From the NCBI GenBank assembly GCA_949289565.1, contig CASEOO010000045.1:1-64000 (forward strand): 64,000 bases of DNA, in the 5' to 3' direction. Position 1 is the stretch's first letter. Every line of letters starts with the position of its first letter. The DNA is from an uncultured Bacteroidales bacterium (lineage in GTDB: Bacteria > Bacteroidota > Bacteroidia > Bacteroidales > UBA932). Shown in pieces: positions 36,096-45,052 of the stretch. The position numbers and the translations under genes were made by a program. The notes below the pieces were generated by a model. It was given only the letters and a program-made list of their open reading frames with translations. It ran no database searches and was not told the origin of the DNA.

Positions 36096-38915
36096 ATGTA
36101 CAGAATGAAAACATTGGCCATCGCCTTCATGGCGATAGGACTGACAGCACTCGTCGGCTGCAAGAAAGACGAGATTCCTGACGATAGTGGAAATCAGGGT
36201 ACGAACCCTCCTTCATCGTCGATGGTCGACAAGACGTTCACGGTGTCCATAGACAATGTCGCTATCATGGCGGACGGCGGCCCTGGTATCACCATGACCA
36301 CAGCCGACCAGATCGGAATCTATGACGGCTACGGCAGAAGCCTTTTCAACATCACTGCCGTGGATGACAAAGGTGTGGCCACTATAACAGGCAAGGTGGA
36401 TAACAGGGCTGAAGCATACTATGCAGTATGGCCTTCATCTGCAGCCCAGGTTACAGGCACTGATCATCTGATGAGGATTCTGGTGACAGGTTCCCAGACC
36501 ATTTCTACCGGAACTTCCGCTTCTTCTGCCTCACTTGTCTGCACCGGCAAGGAAGCGGACGGCAATTTCTCTCTTTCGAGTATGGTTTCTTTCCTGAAAC
36601 TCGATTTAGAGGAAGGCACCACATCCGTGACACTCAGAGGAAAGGCTTCCGGGCCTGTTTCAGGTGATGTGTATGTGTCGGCTGACGGAACTGTCACTTC
36701 AGTAGACGCCTCTACAGTATGGACTGATACCGAGCAGACTGTGACCATCAGGCCTCAGGCAGAGACATTCACTGCTGGAACATATTACATGTGCATCCTG
36801 CCTGTGACGTTCGGCAGCGGATTCGACCTGATATATCAGAAAGGAGAAGCCGTTACTGGAAAGACTACGACTGATGCTGTGGAGTTCAAGGCAAATGCCG
36901 TAGTGGATGCCTCCAAGCTTTCCACCAGCACGGCCCAGACCGGTACCGAGTTCGATCCGTTCATCATATCTACAGTCGATGAGCTTATGGGCCTGTCATC
37001 TGAAAAATATGCTGCCGGTACATATGTGAAACTGGCTGCCGATATTGATATGTCGGATCAGGCATGGACTCCGATCAGCATCGCATGCCACTTTGACGGA
37101 GACAACCATAAGATATACAATATCAAAGTATCTGGCACCGGTGCTGCAAGCATCTTCAATGTAACATCGGGAGCTTCACTGAAAAATATCGTTTTCGGCT
37201 CTTCAGACGGAAAGATGTACGATGGCGAAAGTTCGATAACGGTGACTGAAGGAAACGGCAAGATAGGTCTTCTCGGTGAAAACCGAGGTACTCTTGAGAA
37301 TGTCATCACTTATATCCCTGTCACTGCCCAGCTTGGCGGTACCGCATCATCCGAAGTGCGTATAGGAGGCCTTGTGAGCAGCAACTACAACAATATCACG
37401 TCCTGCGCGAACTATGGCGATATCGACGTGTCAGGTACTTATACTCTTGCAGGTAAATTCCAGAATTGCTTTGTGGGAGGCATTACCGGCTGGGCATCCC
37501 AGGCCGAGTGTGCCATTAAGGATACGGAGAATCACGGAGACATCGTCATTAACAGTTCGAATGTGCTCGGAGCTGGCGGTATTGCAGGTATGCTCAGAGG
37601 CGAAAACATCGACGGCTGTGTGAATACCGGTACCATGACCGTGCAGAATGCCATTTCCCAGAACAGCTATTTCGGAGGAATAGTCGGTTATTCCCAGCAG
37701 AATACCACATCAGAGAAGAAAATATCGAACTGTACGAACAGCGGGGAATTCAACATCCAGTCCCCGGCAGTGACAGGTGTGGGCGGCATCTACGGCTGTA
37801 TCCATCTGTCGGCTTCCGGCCCTGTCACGATAGAAAACTGCAAGAATACCGTCGATATATCTGTGGCTACCGCCAATGAGGGTATGATCTTCCTGGGCGG
37901 TATCCTTGCCAGGGTCGCCATGCCTGGAGACCCGGCTGCGGCTCTGTCCGTACCTAATGTCGTGAAAAACTGTACGAACGAGGGCAATATAGCTCTGGGA
38001 ACAGTCACCGGAGCGAAATACGCAGGATCTGCATATATCGGGGGTGTAGTCGGAGCAGCGAGCAAGAATTTCACTCTGGAAGACTGTACGAACAGCGGAG
38101 CGGTATCCAGCTCCAAACTTACGGTCTGCCATGCCGGAGGAATCCTGGGTATATCCGAGTGCGAGACTCTGTCACTTATGAGAAATGTCAATAAGGGTAA
38201 TGTCACACTCAGTCCGGACAAATCAGCGGTTGCCGAATGCTATGCAGGCGGTATCCTGGGTACGTCACGCAAGTCTGATGATACGATAAGCCAGAACGAG
38301 AATTCGGCGGCAGAGGTCAGCATAGTCTGCAATTCTGCATCTGCCAGCTACAAGCCTCTGTCATACGTAGGAGGTATAGTGGGTGGTACGACAGATGATG
38401 CAGTATGTACTACATACAAGAACAAGAACAGTGCGGCTGTCTTGTCCGACACACAGGCGATCTGGGTCCCTACCGGAGGTATTATGGGTCTGGCCAAGGG
38501 CAGTGTCAGCCTGAGCGAGGATGTGAATCTGGGTGATGTAACCTTGATTTCCACCAATACGGGGCTCGGGGATATGTTCGCAGGCGGTATCGTAGGCCTG
38601 GCATGCGCACCTGCAGCCGAAAGTACAGGCGAGGTCAAGACATCCCTGAGTAAGGTCATGTCATTCTGTGACATAGACAGTGACGGCTTGTGCGGCCTGG
38701 CAATCGGCTGTATCGCTTATAACTACGATGCTCCGGTATCTATTCTGGATTCCGTATTCGGAGGTACGTATGTATTCAAAGGCGGAGAGCCGGCAAATGC
38801 TGCCGATGCGAAGATCGAAATAGGCGGCGGCCTTCTCGGGTATAAGAATCCTCAGTTCTCCAAGTACACGCAGAGCGGTAACAAGGCCGGAAATGCCGAG
38901 GATTACGGATATTGA
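36096..38915 (+). CDS. Surface lipoprotein with GLUG-like repeats (paralogue 2)
   Basis: 939 residues from the first ATG; an in-frame ATG at 36105 gives an equally good signal peptide. Lipobox TALVGC (followed by KKDE). The N-terminal 260 residues are beta-rich but differ from paralogue 1. From about residue 285 the repeat region (GGITGWASQAECAIKDTENHGDI and relatives) is closely similar in order, spacing and sequence to that of the gene just upstream, including the C-terminal GNKAGNAEDYGY. Surface-exposed beta-helix is the likely fold. The shared region contains a 90-bp stretch identical at the DNA level. It is followed 7 bases later by susC, so all are in one operon. Confidence 0.85.
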   Translation: MYRMKTLAIAFMAIGLTALVGCKKDEIPDDSGNQGTNPPSSSMVDKTFTVSIDNVAIMADGGPGITMTTADQIGIYDGYGRSLFNITAVDDKGVATITGKVDNRAEAYYAVWPSSAAQVTGTDHLMRILVTGSQTISTGTSASSASLVCTGKEADGNFSLSSMVSFLKLDLEEGTTSVTLRGKASGPVSGDVYVSADGTVTSVDASTVWTDTEQTVTIRPQAETFTAGTYYMCILPVTFGSGFDLIYQKGEAVTGKTTTDAVEFKANAVVDASKLSTSTAQTGTEFDPFIISTVDELMGLSSEKYAAGTYVKLAADIDMSDQAWTPISIACHFDGDNHKIYNIKVSGTGAASIFNVTSGASLKNIVFGSSDGKMYDGESSITVTEGNGKIGLLGENRGTLENVITYIPVTAQLGGTASSEVRIGGLVSSNYNNITSCANYGDIDVSGTYTLAGKFQNCFVGGITGWASQAECAIKDTENHGDIVINSSNVLGAGGIAGMLRGENIDGCVNTGTMTVQNAISQNSYFGGIVGYSQQNTTSEKKISNCTNSGEFNIQSPAVTGVGGIYGCIHLSASGPVTIENCKNTVDISVATANEGMIFLGGILARVAMPGDPAAALSVPNVVKNCTNEGNIALGTVTGAKYAGSAYIGGVVGAASKNFTLEDCTNSGAVSSSKLTVCHAGGILGISECETLSLMRNVNKGNVTLSPDKSAVAECYAGGILGTSRKSDDTISQNENSAAEVSIVCNSASASYKPLSYVGGIVGGTTDDAVCTTYKNKNSAAVLSDTQAIWVPTGGIMGLAKGSVSLSEDVNLGDVTLISTNTGLGDMFAGGIVGLACAPAAESTGEVKTSLSKVMSFCDIDSDGLCGLAIGCIAYNYDAPVSILDSVFGGTYVFKGGEPANAADAKIEIGGGLLGYKNPQFSKYTQSGNKAGNAEDYGY
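38502..38591 (+). repeat. 90-bp identical block, copy 2 (matches 35659-35748)
   Basis: Second copy of the identical block described at 35659. The copies are 2843 bases apart in direct orientation, so recombination between them would fuse the two paralogues and delete the intervening 2.8 kb. Confidence 0.9.
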
Positions 38916-38922
38916 AATCAGA

Positions 38923-41919
38923 ATGAATAATATGAATTTGACTAAAAACATGTTTTCGAGGGCAGCGGCTATGCTGCTGCTCTCGGTTTTTGTCCTCATT
39001 GGCCGTCAGGCCGAATCCATCGCGGCGGAAGCTGGGCAGAGCGACAGGACAGTCAGCGGAATCGTGGTGGATTCGAACAGGGAACCTGTCGCCGGGGCAA
39101 GTGTCGTGGTAAAGGGTACGCTGAACGGTACGGCCACGGACGCTAACGGACATTTCGAACTGACGGTGAACGACGGAGATGTGCTGGAAGTCAGCTTTCT
39201 GGGCTTTGCCACTGCTGATGTCACTGTCGGAACGAGAAGTTCGATGACCGTGACTCTGAGAGAAGACACGAAGTTTCTGGATGAGGTCGTCGTAGTCGGT
39301 TACGGCACTCAGCGAAAGGGCGAAGTAGCCAGTGCCATCGCTTCTGTATCTTCTGAAAATTTCATTGCCACGTCTACGAATGATGCCATCCAGATGGTAA
39401 AGGGAAAGATTCCGGGACTGCAGGTCACTACGACAGATGCGAACCCGACATCATCTTCCGAAATCTCGCTCCGAGGTATCACTACATTGGCTTCTTCTAC
39501 CAGTCCTCTGGTGCTCATAGACGGCATTCCGGGCGACCTGAATACCGTATCACCTTCGGATATCGAGCAGATAGACGTGCTGAAAGACGGTTCTGCCGCG
39601 GCGATCTACGGTACTCGCGGTACGAACGGTGTGATTCTGGTCACCACGAAGAAAGGAAAGCTGGACACTCCGGCGGAGGTGGATTTCAACGCATACGTAT
39701 CCACCCAGCAGATTACAAAGACCCTTCCGTTCCTGAATGCCGATGAATACCGTGAACTGGTGGCGCAGGGCATTCCGACTGTCTGGGATGACGGGGCGTC
39801 TACGAACTGGCTTGACGAGGTGACACGCACACCGGTGAGCCAGATCTACAATGTCAGCCTGAAAGGAGGCGGAAAGAATACGAACTATGTGGCCAGTTTC
39901 GAGTATCGCGGTCTGGAGGGTATAATGAAAAAAAGCGATACACGCGTCCTGTACCCGCGTATAGAAATCACCCACAGGATGTTCGACAACATGCTGAAGA
40001 TCAATGCCGGTGTGAACGGCTACAAGCGTAACTATCATGTCGGAGGAGATGGTACCAGTTTCAATACCGATGTCTATCGTACGGCCTTGATTTACAACCC
40101 TACCACTCCTGTCTATCAGGAAGACGGCTCTTACTCGCATGTGAGCAAGCCGACATATTACAACCCTGTAGCTATCCTGAATGAAGGTAATGGCGAGCAT
40201 CAGAATACCTACCTGAGGATGTACGCTGACGTGACTTTGACTCCGATCGAGGGGCTTGACCTTAAAGTCCTGGCGTCTACCAGTGTATACAACAGCGTCA
40301 GAGGCTATTATGAGACATCCAAGCATCCGAGCAGTATCGAGCGTTCGAGAAACGGCTTTGCATCACGCGGGACACAGCGCACTCAGGATGACCTGATAGA
40401 AGCTACCGCACAATACAGGAAGACCATAGAAGGACATTCTTTCTCGGTGATGGCAGGTTACAGCTGGCAGAAAAACCATCAGCAGTTCTACTGGATGCAG
40501 AACTGGGATTTCCCGACGGATGAGACTACATATAACAATATCGGATCGGGTTCCGCTCTTCTGGATGGCGATGCTTCAGAGTTTTCATCAGCGCAGGAGG
40601 ATCTTCTCGTCAGTTTCTTCGGCAGGGTAAACTATTCGTACAAGGACAGATATGTGATAGCCGCCAGCCTCCGGCATGAGGGCTCCAGCAAGTTCGGCGC
40701 CCGTCATAAATGGGGAAACTTCCCGTCCGTGTCCGTGGCCTGGAATGTGGCCAACGAGCCTTTCATGGAGGATGTGGATTTCCTGACCGCCCTGAAACTG
40801 CGTGCCGGATATGGTGTGACAGGTACTGTGCCTACGAACCCTTACATGTCGCTGAGCCGTGTGAATGCCTCGTCGTGGGTGTTCTTCAACGGGGAATGGA
40901 TTCAGTTTGCCGAGCCTTCCACCAATGCCAATCCTGATTTGAGATGGGAAAAGAAGAAAGAGTTCAATGTCGGTATTGATTTCGGTTTTCTGAATGACCG
41001 CATCACCGGTAGTTTCGACTACTATAACCGTAATACAGTGGATCTGATCTGGACATACGATGTCCCTCTTCCTCCGTACATGTATTCTACCATGACCGCA
41101 AATGCCGGTTCTATGAAAAATGAAGGATTCGAAGTCGGACTGAATTTCATTCCTGTCCAGACCCGTGATTTCCAGTGGACGAGCCAGATCAATTTTTCTA
41201 CCAACAAGAATGTCCTGACATCGTTGTCGAATGACAGTTTCATTTCCAGCGGTTATTCCGATCAAGGTACGACAGGTGAGCCAATCCAGCAGAGCACGCA
41301 CCGCATCCAGGAAGGACAGCCTATAGGCAACTTCTATGGTTTCAAGGCCATCGATATCGATGATACCGGTCATTGGATCATTGAGGACAAGAACGGACAG
41401 CCGAAGCCTATCACCGAAGCTACGGCCGATGACAAGAAGATCATAGGAAATGGTTTGCCTCAGCATTATCTGAGTTTTAACAACTCGTTTACATACAGAG
41501 GTTTTGACCTGAGCATCACTATGAGAGGGGCATTTGACTATGATATCTTGAATATGCCGCGGCTTCAGTACGGCTCACCTGTGATGCTTGACAGAGGAAA
41601 TGTCCTGAAAGAGGCTTTTGAGCCTAAATTCGGAAAAGTCCCTCTGGCCCTGGACCAGAGTCTGGTGTACGTAGACTATTATCTGGAGAAGGGTGATTAC
41701 TGGAAGATAGACAATGTGACATTGGGCTATACCTTCAATTTCAACAAATGGGTGAAGCGACTCAGGATATATGGAATGGTACAGAATCTGGCCACTATAA
41801 CCGGTTATTCTGGAATGGATCCGGAAGTCAGCGTGACCGGACTGACACCTGGAGTGGACAACAAGAACCGCTATCCTATGACCAGGACATTCACTCTGGG
41901 AGTATCTGTGAAATTCTAA
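38923..41919 (+). CDS. susC: SusC/RagA-family TonB-dependent outer-membrane transporter
   Basis: 998 residues from the ATG at 38923; ATG at 38932 is an alternative, and the longer frame from 38893 overlaps the previous gene and disrupts the signal peptide. Signal peptide, then a carboxypeptidase-regulatory-like domain (VSGIVVDSNREPVAGASVVVKGT), TonB-box region (DEVVVVGYGTQRK), plug (AIYGTRGTNGVILVTTKKGK) and barrel ending in VSVKF. This fits a standard SusC better in its TonB box than the first copy at 15.6 kb. It forms the transport pair with the SusD gene 12 bases downstream. Two large surface lipoproteins precede it in the same operon, an unusual order because accessory surface proteins usually follow SusD. 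Confidence 0.95.
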   Translation: MNNMNLTKNMFSRAAAMLLLSVFVLIGRQAESIAAEAGQSDRTVSGIVVDSNREPVAGASVVVKGTLNGTATDANGHFELTVNDGDVLEVSFLGFATADVTVGTRSSMTVTLREDTKFLDEVVVVGYGTQRKGEVASAIASVSSENFIATSTNDAIQMVKGKIPGLQVTTTDANPTSSSEISLRGITTLASSTSPLVLIDGIPGDLNTVSPSDIEQIDVLKDGSAAAIYGTRGTNGVILVTTKKGKLDTPAEVDFNAYVSTQQITKTLPFLNADEYRELVAQGIPTVWDDGASTNWLDEVTRTPVSQIYNVSLKGGGKNTNYVASFEYRGLEGIMKKSDTRVLYPRIEITHRMFDNMLKINAGVNGYKRNYHVGGDGTSFNTDVYRTALIYNPTTPVYQEDGSYSHVSKPTYYNPVAILNEGNGEHQNTYLRMYADVTLTPIEGLDLKVLASTSVYNSVRGYYETSKHPSSIERSRNGFASRGTQRTQDDLIEATAQYRKTIEGHSFSVMAGYSWQKNHQQFYWMQNWDFPTDETTYNNIGSGSALLDGDASEFSSAQEDLLVSFFGRVNYSYKDRYVIAASLRHEGSSKFGARHKWGNFPSVSVAWNVANEPFMEDVDFLTALKLRAGYGVTGTVPTNPYMSLSRVNASSWVFFNGEWIQFAEPSTNANPDLRWEKKKEFNVGIDFGFLNDRITGSFDYYNRNTVDLIWTYDVPLPPYMYSTMTANAGSMKNEGFEVGLNFIPVQTRDFQWTSQINFSTNKNVLTSLSNDSFISSGYSDQGTTGEPIQQSTHRIQEGQPIGNFYGFKAIDIDDTGHWIIEDKNGQPKPITEATADDKKIIGNGLPQHYLSFNNSFTYRGFDLSITMRGAFDYDILNMPRLQYGSPVMLDRGNVLKEAFEPKFGKVPLALDQSLVYVDYYLEKGDYWKIDNVTLGYTFNFNKWVKRLRIYGMVQNLATITGYSGMDPEVSVTGLTPGVDNKNRYPMTRTFTLGVSVKF

Positions 41920-41931
41920 ATATCATCGGAC

Positions 41932-43554
41932 ATGAAGAAAACAATTAAAATAATTCCGACTATTATCTGTATGACTCTGATGACAGGAGCCTGTACCGAT
42001 CTGGATGAAACCGTATACTCTGACGTGACAGAAGCGAATTTCGATTACGGAACAAACATCGGAACCGCCATGGGCATGGTCTACAAAGACCTTAAGGTCA
42101 TAGCGGACTATACGAAGAATTTCAGTCTGCAGGAGGCGTCTACGGATGCTATCGTCATGCCTGCAAACGCCTCCGGATGGTATAACGGAGGTGAGTACAA
42201 CAGGGCGCATCATCACACATGGACTTCGATGGAACCTCAACTGGAGGCATTCTGGAATGAGTTCGTCAGCGGAGTCGTCAAATGCAACACGGCGCTCGAT
42301 CTTCTGAATTCCGGACGGCTCGAAGCTTCGAAGGAGGATATAGAGTACGCAAAATATGAAGTACGCGCGGTCAGGGCATTCTATTACTGGTATCTGACGG
42401 ACCTGTTCGGGGATTTCCCGTTGGTGACCACTACTGCCGAACAGTCTCTTCCGGAAAAGACTCCGAGGGCTGACATCTGTTCATGGATTGAGGGCGAACT
42501 GATAGAAATCATCCCTCATCTGACTGAGGAGTCCGGGATAAACCAGTATGGCAGGATGAACCAGTGGGCTGCAAGGACTCTTCTGGCCACCCTGTATCTG
42601 AACTGGGAGGTCTATACCGGGACTCCGAGATGGGAAGACTGTATCACTCAGTGCGATGAAGTCATAATCAGCCGCAAATATGACCTGGAAGCCAACTATA
42701 AGGATGCTTTCAAGGCGTATGGCATGGAGACCAGTCCGGAAATCATCTTCACTATCCCGTATGACAATGCCACTCATTCCTGGGGAAACAGACTTCATTG
42801 CGCTTCATGGCATAACCTCTGCCAGAAAGTATTCTCTCTGACGGACGGGCCGTACGGAGAGGGCTGTATAGCTGCTGTACCTCAATTCATAGATACATAC
42901 GATGAAGATGACACCCGCCTGGAAGACACCTGGCTCATGGGAAAAATGTATCTGCCTGACGGCTCTCCTGCTCTCATCGAGACAGGTGCGAACAAAGGCA
43001 AGCAGCTGGAATTCACGAAGGAAATGAAAGACGGGGATCTGGTGGAAGAAGGAGAAGGCTACAGAATGTGGAAATTCGAAGTGGCCAAAGGTTCATACGC
43101 CCAGTCTGATACTGACTATCCGCTTTTCCGCTATGCCGATGTATTGATGATGAAAGCCGAGGCATTGCTTCGTCTCGGACGTTCCGGCGCTGGAGCATTG
43201 GTGACCCAGGTCCGTCAGAGAGCATTCAGAGATACCGATCCGTCGAAAGCTACGGTCACTGACGAACAATTGGCTGAAAATTCCTGCTATAGGTACGGGT
43301 ATGTGGAAAACTATCGTATAGTCGATGACGGTGATCAGACTCCAGTCAAATTCGGACGTATGTACGATGAACTGGGCTGGGAATTCGTATGGGAGTGCCA
43401 CCGTCGCCGCGATGCTATCCGCTTCGGTGTCTATACCACGAAAAGCTGGCTGTCCCACAAGCCTAACGGAGACTACCGCATTGTGTTCCCTCTGCCGGAG
43501 AAGAAACTGGCCGCGAACCCTAACCTGAAGCAGAACCCGGATTATGTAGATTAA
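41932..43554 (+). CDS. susD: SusD/RagB-family surface lipoprotein
   Basis: 540 residues, normal SusD length. Lipobox LMTGACTDLDE gives surface anchoring. Helical repeats are evident (EVRAVRAFYYWYLTDLFGDFPLV), and the C-terminal block (YDELGWEFVWECHRRRDAIRFG, FPLPEKKLAANPNLKQNPDY) is the family signature. It caps the SusC barrel encoded just upstream and helps capture glycan. It is followed 10 bases later by a metallo-beta-lactamase-fold lipoprotein. Confidence 0.95.
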   Translation: MKKTIKIIPTIICMTLMTGACTDLDETVYSDVTEANFDYGTNIGTAMGMVYKDLKVIADYTKNFSLQEASTDAIVMPANASGWYNGGEYNRAHHHTWTSMEPQLEAFWNEFVSGVVKCNTALDLLNSGRLEASKEDIEYAKYEVRAVRAFYYWYLTDLFGDFPLVTTTAEQSLPEKTPRADICSWIEGELIEIIPHLTEESGINQYGRMNQWAARTLLATLYLNWEVYTGTPRWEDCITQCDEVIISRKYDLEANYKDAFKAYGMETSPEIIFTIPYDNATHSWGNRLHCASWHNLCQKVFSLTDGPYGEGCIAAVPQFIDTYDEDDTRLEDTWLMGKMYLPDGSPALIETGANKGKQLEFTKEMKDGDLVEEGEGYRMWKFEVAKGSYAQSDTDYPLFRYADVLMMKAEALLRLGRSGAGALVTQVRQRAFRDTDPSKATVTDEQLAENSCYRYGYVENYRIVDDGDQTPVKFGRMYDELGWEFVWECHRRRDAIRFGVYTTKSWLSHKPNGDYRIVFPLPEKKLAANPNLKQNPDYVD

Positions 43555-43564
43555 TTTTCAATCG

Positions 43565-44836
43565 ATGGACAGAATTTTGACAAACTCATTTTTATCAGTT
43601 TTGCTGATGACGACTGTGGCCTGCAGCTGCAATGGCGGCGCTGATGGCGGGCTTGACTACACATATAAGGTGGAGACCCTGCCGGAATGGCAGGAAGGAT
43701 ACTTGGACATTCATCATATCAATACCGGCAGGGGAAATTGTTCCTTCATGATCCTTCCTGACGGGACGACTATGCTGGTGGATGTCGGTGATGTCGGGAG
43801 CGAGTCTTTTCAGGAGATAACCCCGGCCAGGCCGGATGATACGAAAACACCTGCCACATGGGTCGCCGAGTACATAAACTACTTTACAAGACCTTTGCAA
43901 AAAGCCGGGGAGCTTGACTATGCCTTGATGTCTCACCTTCACAATGACCATATAGGTGGTGAAGTCAATACCGCCATATCGCAGGTGGGCAAGAGCTACA
44001 AGCTTTCAGGTATCACCGAGCTGGCAAACCTGCTGGATATAGACCTGCTGGTAGACAGGGGCTACCCTTTGTACAACTATTATCCGGACAATACCGCGAT
44101 GATAACCGAGAACAAGAACACTCTGCCGAACTACAGCAAGTTCATTGAGGAGCGGGACAAGCTCGGACAGAAGACCGAAATGTTCGAAGTCGGGAGCAAT
44201 ACCCAGTTCGTCCTGAAAAACAATCCGCGAGCATATCCTGATTTCGAAATCAGGAACGTATGCGGGAACGGCATGGTCTGGACAGGGTCGGGAAACAGTA
44301 CGAAGATCGTCTATCCGAGCGGCAGTTTCAAGTCCGGCGGAGAAAACAGTGCCAGCTGCGGCTTCGTGATGAAGTACGGCAGGTTCGGCTATTGCAATTG
44401 CGGTGATATCCAGGGTGAGAACAATTCCGGCGGCGCTGTGGACATGGAGACAGCTGTGTCTGAAGTTCTGTCTCCATGCGAGGCCGTGCTCTGCAATCAT
44501 CACGCATATACTGATGCGATGCACGAAAAATTCATTTCGGCCGCCCGCCCGAAAGTATATGTGATCCCGGTATGGGGTATAAACCAGCCTACATCGCCTG
44601 TCATGAAGAGGATGCTGGACACCGGCCTGTATCCTGGAGACAGAATGATATTCGCCACTGGAAGACTGGACAACAATGATAAAAATCTGGGCGAGTATGC
44701 GGATGATATCCTCCAGACTGGACATATTGTCATCAGGGTGTACGAAGGCGGCAGTACATATCAGGTGTTCGTGCTGTCCGACACATCGAGAACATATCAG
44801 ATCATATACAAATCTGATATCCTGACAGCCGAATAG
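43565..44836 (+). CDS. Metallo-beta-lactamase-fold hydrolase, lipoprotein
   Basis: 423 residues. A hydrophobic start with TVACSCNGG suggests a lipoprotein (Cys20 or Cys22). The zinc site is clear: His124, His126, Asp128 and His129 in SHLHNDHIGG, preceded by the strand motif MLVDVGDVG and followed by a later YCNCGDIQ and NHHAYTD that supply remaining ligands. The overall plan, with a ligand set and a final beta-strand block (IVIRVYEGGSTYQVFVL), is close to the ComEC/competence-type MBL branch. Reaction unknown; members include nucleases, phosphodiesterases and esterases. Encoding one on the surface inside a SusCD operon suggests it removes a phosphoester or ester decoration, which is speculation. 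The operon ends at a hairpin terminator 117 bases later. Confidence 0.85.
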   Translation: MDRILTNSFLSVLLMTTVACSCNGGADGGLDYTYKVETLPEWQEGYLDIHHINTGRGNCSFMILPDGTTMLVDVGDVGSESFQEITPARPDDTKTPATWVAEYINYFTRPLQKAGELDYALMSHLHNDHIGGEVNTAISQVGKSYKLSGITELANLLDIDLLVDRGYPLYNYYPDNTAMITENKNTLPNYSKFIEERDKLGQKTEMFEVGSNTQFVLKNNPRAYPDFEIRNVCGNGMVWTGSGNSTKIVYPSGSFKSGGENSASCGFVMKYGRFGYCNCGDIQGENNSGGAVDMETAVSEVLSPCEAVLCNHHAYTDAMHEKFISAARPKVYVIPVWGINQPTSPVMKRMLDTGLYPGDRMIFATGRLDNNDKNLGEYADDILQTGHIVIRVYEGGSTYQVFVLSDTSRTYQIIYKSDILTAE

Positions 44837-44952
44837 GGCTGTCTGTTTACCGGGTCCGGACACGAAACAAGTTTTGTACAAGAAAAGAAATAATAACATC
44901 GGAATAATTCCGTCCGGATCAGGATAGGTTAGTAATAGTGTAACCATTGAGA

Positions 44953-45000
44953 AGGGGAGGACGGCCATGAAGGTTTTCGGGCCGCCCTCTCCTGATTTTT
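44953..45000 (+). terminator. Intrinsic terminator after the second surface operon
   Basis: Arms 44953-44966 (AGGGGAGGACGGCC) and 44980-44993 pair over 14 bp with one wobble and one mismatch, followed by GATTTTT. It separates the MBL gene from the GH127-type gene. Confidence 0.82.
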
Positions 45001-45023
45001 AAGGCAACGCCGTATGATGTTTG

Positions 45024-45031
45024 TAATTTTG
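45024..45031 (+). promoter_or_regulatory. Candidate -7 box for the GH127-type gene
   Basis: TAATTTTG matches TAnnTTTG and lies 21 bases before the ATG. No TTTG element is visible 19 bases upstream and no LacI-type palindrome is near. Confidence 0.45.
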
Positions 45032-45052
45032 TCTTTATATTGAAATTCGTTT

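Noticed and set aside
33292..38915. CRISPR array or simple repeat in the GLUG-like genes
   Set aside because: The repeats are imperfect coding repeats of about 25-50 residues with no constant spacer architecture and no cas genes nearby.
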